DNA of 7,521 nucleotides from CAYXPG01 sp964564845 (lineage in GTDB: Bacteria; Planctomycetota; Phycisphaerae; Sedimentisphaerales; Anaerobacaceae): positions 1-7,521 of the forward strand of contig CAZMCN010000105.1 of the NCBI GenBank assembly GCA_964564845.1. The letters run 5' to 3'. This document shows, piece by piece, positions 5,451 to 7,521 of the stretch (positions are counted from its first letter, which is position 1; the number at the start of each line of letters is the position of its first letter). The translations under genes were made by a program, and so were the position numbers. The notes under the pieces are model-generated. The model was not told the origin of the DNA, did no database searches, and saw only the letters and a list, made by a program, of their open reading frames with translations.

Positions 5451-5690
5451 GTTGTGGCTTGCACTCAGGCACTGTCCTGAGCGCAGTCGAAGGCACGGAT
5501 CAGTTACAATGCGGGAGATATTTATAGCAAGGCGGTTGCAGTTGTGGCTTGCACTCAGGCACTGTCCTGAGCGCAGTCGAAGGGACGGATCAGTTACAAT
5601 TAGAAACTTACGATTACGACTTCGACTCGGGTTGTGGCTTGCACTCAGGCACTGTCCTGAGCGCAGTCGAAGGGACGGATCAGTTACAAT
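5451..5690 (+). repeat. Three 60-bp CRISPR repeats carrying one identical insertion
   Basis: The copies at 5451-5510, 5541-5600 and 5631-5690 each have 24 nt (5473-5496, 5563-5586, 5653-5676) after repeat position 22. The insertion contains TCCTGAGCGCAGTCGAAGG, a member of the dispersed palindrome family. The copies differ by one base: AAGGCACGG in the first, AAGGGACGG in the other two and in the 84-bp copy. In the first copy the insertion is bounded by GGCAC on both sides, like a 5-bp target duplication. The spacers between them are normal (30 bp). Confidence 0.95.
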
Positions 5691-5728
5691 TTCGCCGGTC
5701 TTCGCCTCGCCATAATCTTTGTTGTGGC

Positions 5729-5756
5729 TTGCACTCAGGCACGGATCAGTTACAAT
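5729..5756 (+). promoter_or_regulatory. Possible promoter within each standard CRISPR repeat
   Basis: Each 36-bp repeat ends in TACAAT, a fair -10 box, with TTGCAC 16 bp before it (coordinates given for the copy at 5721). In Neisseria II-C arrays, repeat-borne promoters with a TACAAT -10 drive each crRNA. The -35 match here is weak (3 of 6). In the enlarged repeats the 24-nt insertion falls between the two boxes and would destroy the spacing. Confidence 0.35.
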
Positions 5757-6156
5757 TCACCATCTTATATAGAGCAAACCCCGTGCGTTGTGGCTTGCAC
5801 TCAGGCACGGATCAGTTACAATGCGAACTTTTAGTATCCGGCGGGGCTCATAGTTGTGGCTTGCACTCAGGCACGGATCAGTTACAATCAATAGAGAGAT
5901 TATCACCGCATTCGCAGCGTTGTGGCTTGCACTCAGGCACGGATCAGTTACAATATTGGGCACCTGGATAGCTCACGCTTTTGTGTTGTGGCTTGCACTC
6001 AGGCACGGATCAGTTACAATCAGATGCCGGCGAGGACGCTATCGGCGTAAGTTGTGGCTTGCACTCAGGCACGGATCAGTTACAATGAATTCAAATCAGA
6101 CATCTGCCGTAACAGAGTTGTGGCTTGCACTCAGGCACGGATCAGTTACAATAGTG

Positions 6157-6193
6157 AACCCGCAAGCCCTTGTCTTTTAAGGGCTTGCGGGTT
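6157..6193. terminator. Strong hairpin between the array and cas2
   Basis: AACCCGCAAGCCCTT (6157-6171) and AAGGGCTTGCGGGTT (6179-6193) form a perfect 15-bp stem with a 7-nt loop. It fills most of the 48-bp gap between the last repeat and the cas2 stop, where the rightward array and leftward cas operon converge, so a two-way terminator is plausible. Neither side has a proper T-run. Confidence 0.55.
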
Positions 6194-6200
6194 GAATTTA

Positions 6201-6530
6201 CTAAAATAATTCGAGCTGTCGGGGTGCGGCAGGGGTCGGTTTTCGCATTTTTCCCCAATATGCCTCCATCCGTCCAAACTGCTTATCGGTAATGGTAACC
6301 AGCCGAACCTCCCCATCGGGAGGCAAAAAATTCCTAATTCTTTTATAGTGGACGTCCGCATTTTCCTCACTCGCACAATGCCTCACATATACCGAATATT
6401 GTATCATACTAAAGCCGTCTTTCAACAAATTTTTACGAAAATATGTATAGTCTTTCCTCGCTTTTTTCGTATCTGTCGGCAGGTCAAACATCGCAAATAT
6501 CCACACAGCTCTATATCCGCTTATTATCAT
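6201..6530 (-). CDS. cas2: CRISPR adaptation protein Cas2 (type II)
   Basis: A 109-residue Cas2 of the type II kind. It has the N-terminal ferredoxin-fold strand GYRAVWIFAMFDLPTDTKKARK with the conserved Asp (D16) after the first strand, then YFRKNLLKDGFSMIQYSVYVR and TDKQFGRM, and the usual LELF end. Cas2 dimers bridge two Cas1 dimers in the spacer-integration complex. The ATG overlaps the cas1 stop by 4 nt (ATGA), so the two are translationally coupled. It is the last gene of the cas operon, and its stop lies 48 bp from the array. Confidence 0.96.
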   Translation of the reverse strand: MIISGYRAVWIFAMFDLPTDTKKARKDYTYFRKNLLKDGFSMIQYSVYVRHCASEENADVHYKRIRNFLPPDGEVRLVTITDKQFGRMEAYWGKMRKPTPAAPRQLELF

Positions 6531-7441
6531 ATTTTTGGTAAATCCAAATCCTGCTGTTCACCCGCAAAAACCCTCTGCAAAGATGCCATCGTCCGGTGAA
6601 GCCCCACCATCAAAGGCCCACTAAAGCCCGATATTGTAACCGGCTCATATAACACCTCTAAAAGCTTCGCCTTAATCTCCTGTCCGAGTTCATCCGGCAC
6701 ACCTTCCGCACGACAAATGTCCCGCACCTTCGCTTCGACAAATCCCCTGAACGGCTCAAGCATATCATCAGCTAAACAAAACGCATTATAGCGGTTCCTA
6801 TGATGTATTCCTAAAGAAGGCAGAAGCCCCGCCGAGCAAAGCGCCCGCGCTATCGCCGCACGCATAACCATATAACCATAGTTGAGCATATTGTTTGGCG
6901 GTGCGCCATCGATGTCTCTGCGAAATCGAACCCGTGGTGAGCTTGTCGAAACCACGTCCTGCAGATATACAGGCCAGAATTTTCTGCTTGCCTGCGCCTC
7001 GATATTATCAGGGTCACCGCTGCGCACCCTCTGCCGCAAAGCCATTAAGTGTTTGTAAACATCGCTGTCAGCCCCGACTAATTTCGCCTGATGTTTAATC
7101 TTGGCTTTTATAATTTGTTTCCACAATCTCTTTTTGACCGGCTCTTTTGCCTCTATCTGCTGTCGAAATCTCTCTGTCTGAACGCTGTTACTTTCAATCG
7201 GCAGAAGCATCCCCGCTGGATGATGGTCCGATGAACAAAGCACAACCGCCGCTCCCTTTTCCAAAAGCTCTGTGAAAACCGAGTGTGTATAAGTAACCCC
7301 CCTGTGGTCAACCAGAAGCACGCCTATATCTTCACACGGAATACTTGATACTTGCTCTCCCTCTCGTTTTACAACCAACTGCCCGTATCTTATTGATAAA
7401 TGCGTCCGTGCCTGTGATATCTCGACAATTCTCTTAATCAT
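6527..7441 (-). CDS. cas1: CRISPR integrase Cas1 (type II) with a probable in-frame insertion
   Basis: A 304-residue type II Cas1, which inserts new spacers at the leader end of the array. An N-terminal beta domain (1-80) precedes the helical catalytic domain. Likely metal ligands are E148 (DPDNIEAQASRKFW), H213/H214 (LGIHHRNRYNAF) and E229 (ADDMLEPFR). Between FWPVYLQD and RFRRD the protein has extra residues VVSTSSPRV. From memory of other type II Cas1 proteins, about 8-10 residues are additional here. They are encoded by a dispersed palindrome (6933-6956). The catalytic residues are intact, so the enzyme may still work; the insertion falls in a loop-like stretch before NMLNYGY. The ATG overlaps the cas9 end by 8 nt; no good Shine-Dalgarno precedes it, so coupling is likely. 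Confidence 0.96.
   Translation of the reverse strand: MIKRIVEISQARTHLSIRYGQLVVKREGEQVSSIPCEDIGVLLVDHRGVTYTHSVFTELLEKGAAVVLCSSDHHPAGMLLPIESNSVQTERFRQQIEAKEPVKKRLWKQIIKAKIKHQAKLVGADSDVYKHLMALRQRVRSGDPDNIEAQASRKFWPVYLQDVVSTSSPRVRFRRDIDGAPPNNMLNYGYMVMRAAIARALCSAGLLPSLGIHHRNRYNAFCLADDMLEPFRGFVEAKVRDICRAEGVPDELGQEIKAKLLEVLYEPVTISGFSGPLMVGLHRTMASLQRVFAGEQQDLDLPKI
6933..6956. repeat. Dispersed palindrome inside cas1
   Basis: The 24-nt segment has 6-bp arms CGTGGT/ACCACG around GAGCTTGTCGAA, so it carries the family core TGAGC-TT-GTCGAA. Read in the cas1 frame it gives VVSTSSPR. Its length equals the 24-nt insertions in the CRISPR repeats and keeps the frame. Confidence 0.8.
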
Positions 7442-7521
7442 TGGCCAAATGTACCCTGCCGAGCATATCGACAGTTACCTTATGGCCCTTTAGTGTATTT
7501 GGGCTTCTCCGCTGAATAAGA
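7434..7521 (-). CDS. cas9: Cas9 C-terminal end (partial)
   Basis: On the minus strand a frame enters at the window edge and runs 28 codons to a TAA at 7434, ending HKVTVDMLGRVHLAND. II-C Cas9 proteins typically end in a K-V-x-(I/V)-D-P-(L/I)-G-x-(I/V/L)-x-x-A-x-D pattern, closing the PAM-interacting domain, and this agrees well. The stop overlaps the cas1 start by 8 nt (ATGATTAA), the expected cas9-cas1-cas2 order. The rest of cas9, and probably the tracrRNA, lie beyond the window. Confidence 0.8.
   Translation of the reverse strand, partial: LIQRRSPNTLKGHKVTVDMLGRVHLAND

Larger units (their letters stand above)
5338..6152 (+). CRISPR. Type II-C CRISPR array, 11 repeats and 10 spacers, four repeats enlarged
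   Basis: The standard repeat is 36 bp, starting GTTGTGGCTTGCACTCAGGC and ending CAGTTACAAT; the GTTGT/ACAAT ends form the short imperfect inverted repeat typical of type II. Standard copies start at 5721, 5787, 5853, 5919, 5985, 6051 and 6117 and are identical. Upstream are three 60-bp copies (5451, 5541, 5631) and one degenerate 84-bp copy (5338). All spacers are 30 bp except the first (29 bp, next to the degenerate copy). By analogy with Neisseria-type II-C repeats (crRNA starting GUUGUAG), transcription should run rightward, toward and against the cas genes. No anti-repeat (tracrRNA) is visible in the window. No spacer has an evident match elsewhere in the window. Confidence 0.97.

Noticed and set aside
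5431..6180. Long frames through the CRISPR array, with recurring LHSGT or ALRHGSVTI units
   Set aside because: They are translations of the CRISPR repeat. Repeat plus spacer is 66 or 90 nt, both divisible by three, so frames stay open by periodicity. They do not indicate a repeat protein.
6157..6193. Hairpin considered as a tracrRNA anti-repeat or terminator of one
   Set aside because: It shares only a short GGCTTGC-like match with the repeat and has no anti-repeat pairing of useful length. A terminator between converging units is more likely.

Overview
The window looks like a chromosomal piece from a Gram-negative bacterium of moderate GC content. It has lipopolysaccharide (LPS) core genes, a phospholipid acyltransferase, a type II-C CRISPR-Cas locus, and intergenic DNA packed with dispersed palindromic repeats. 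A planctomycete-like host (Phycisphaerae-type) is my guess from this combination; no marker gene proves it.

Positions 1-3055 (+ strand) are an envelope biogenesis cluster. It begins with the 3' part of a glycosyltransferase family 9 (heptosyltransferase-like) gene fused to a WaaP/Kdo-type LPS kinase domain. A WaaG-like GT4 glycosyltransferase follows, and its promoter appears to give a leaderless mRNA. plsY comes last, overlapping the GT4 stop region. Together they suggest core-oligosaccharide assembly and phosphorylation next to phosphatidic acid synthesis.

Positions 3056-4412 hold no intact protein gene. There are several families of dispersed hairpin repeats, a broken serine-recombinase C-terminus, a tRNA-Pro(GGG) on the minus strand with a good promoter, and two diverged direct repeats with hairpin character. 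A nitroreductase gene (4413-4943) with a strong ribosome binding site and a clear intrinsic terminator follows. Positions 5015-5337 are again repeats.

Positions 5338-7521 are the CRISPR-Cas locus: 11 repeats and 10 spacers pointing rightward, facing a leftward cas9-cas1-cas2 operon (only the last 28 codons of cas9 are inside). Seven repeats are the usual 36 bp. The three before them are 60 bp because each carries the same 24-bp insertion, and the leftmost is 84 bp because a second 24-bp element is nested inside the first. These insertions belong to a dispersed palindromic family with core TGAGC-(2-3 nt)-GTCGAA. Another member appears to be inserted in frame in cas1. The main point of interest is a small palindromic element that has entered a CRISPR repeat, been copied with spacer acquisition, and also entered the adaptation gene.
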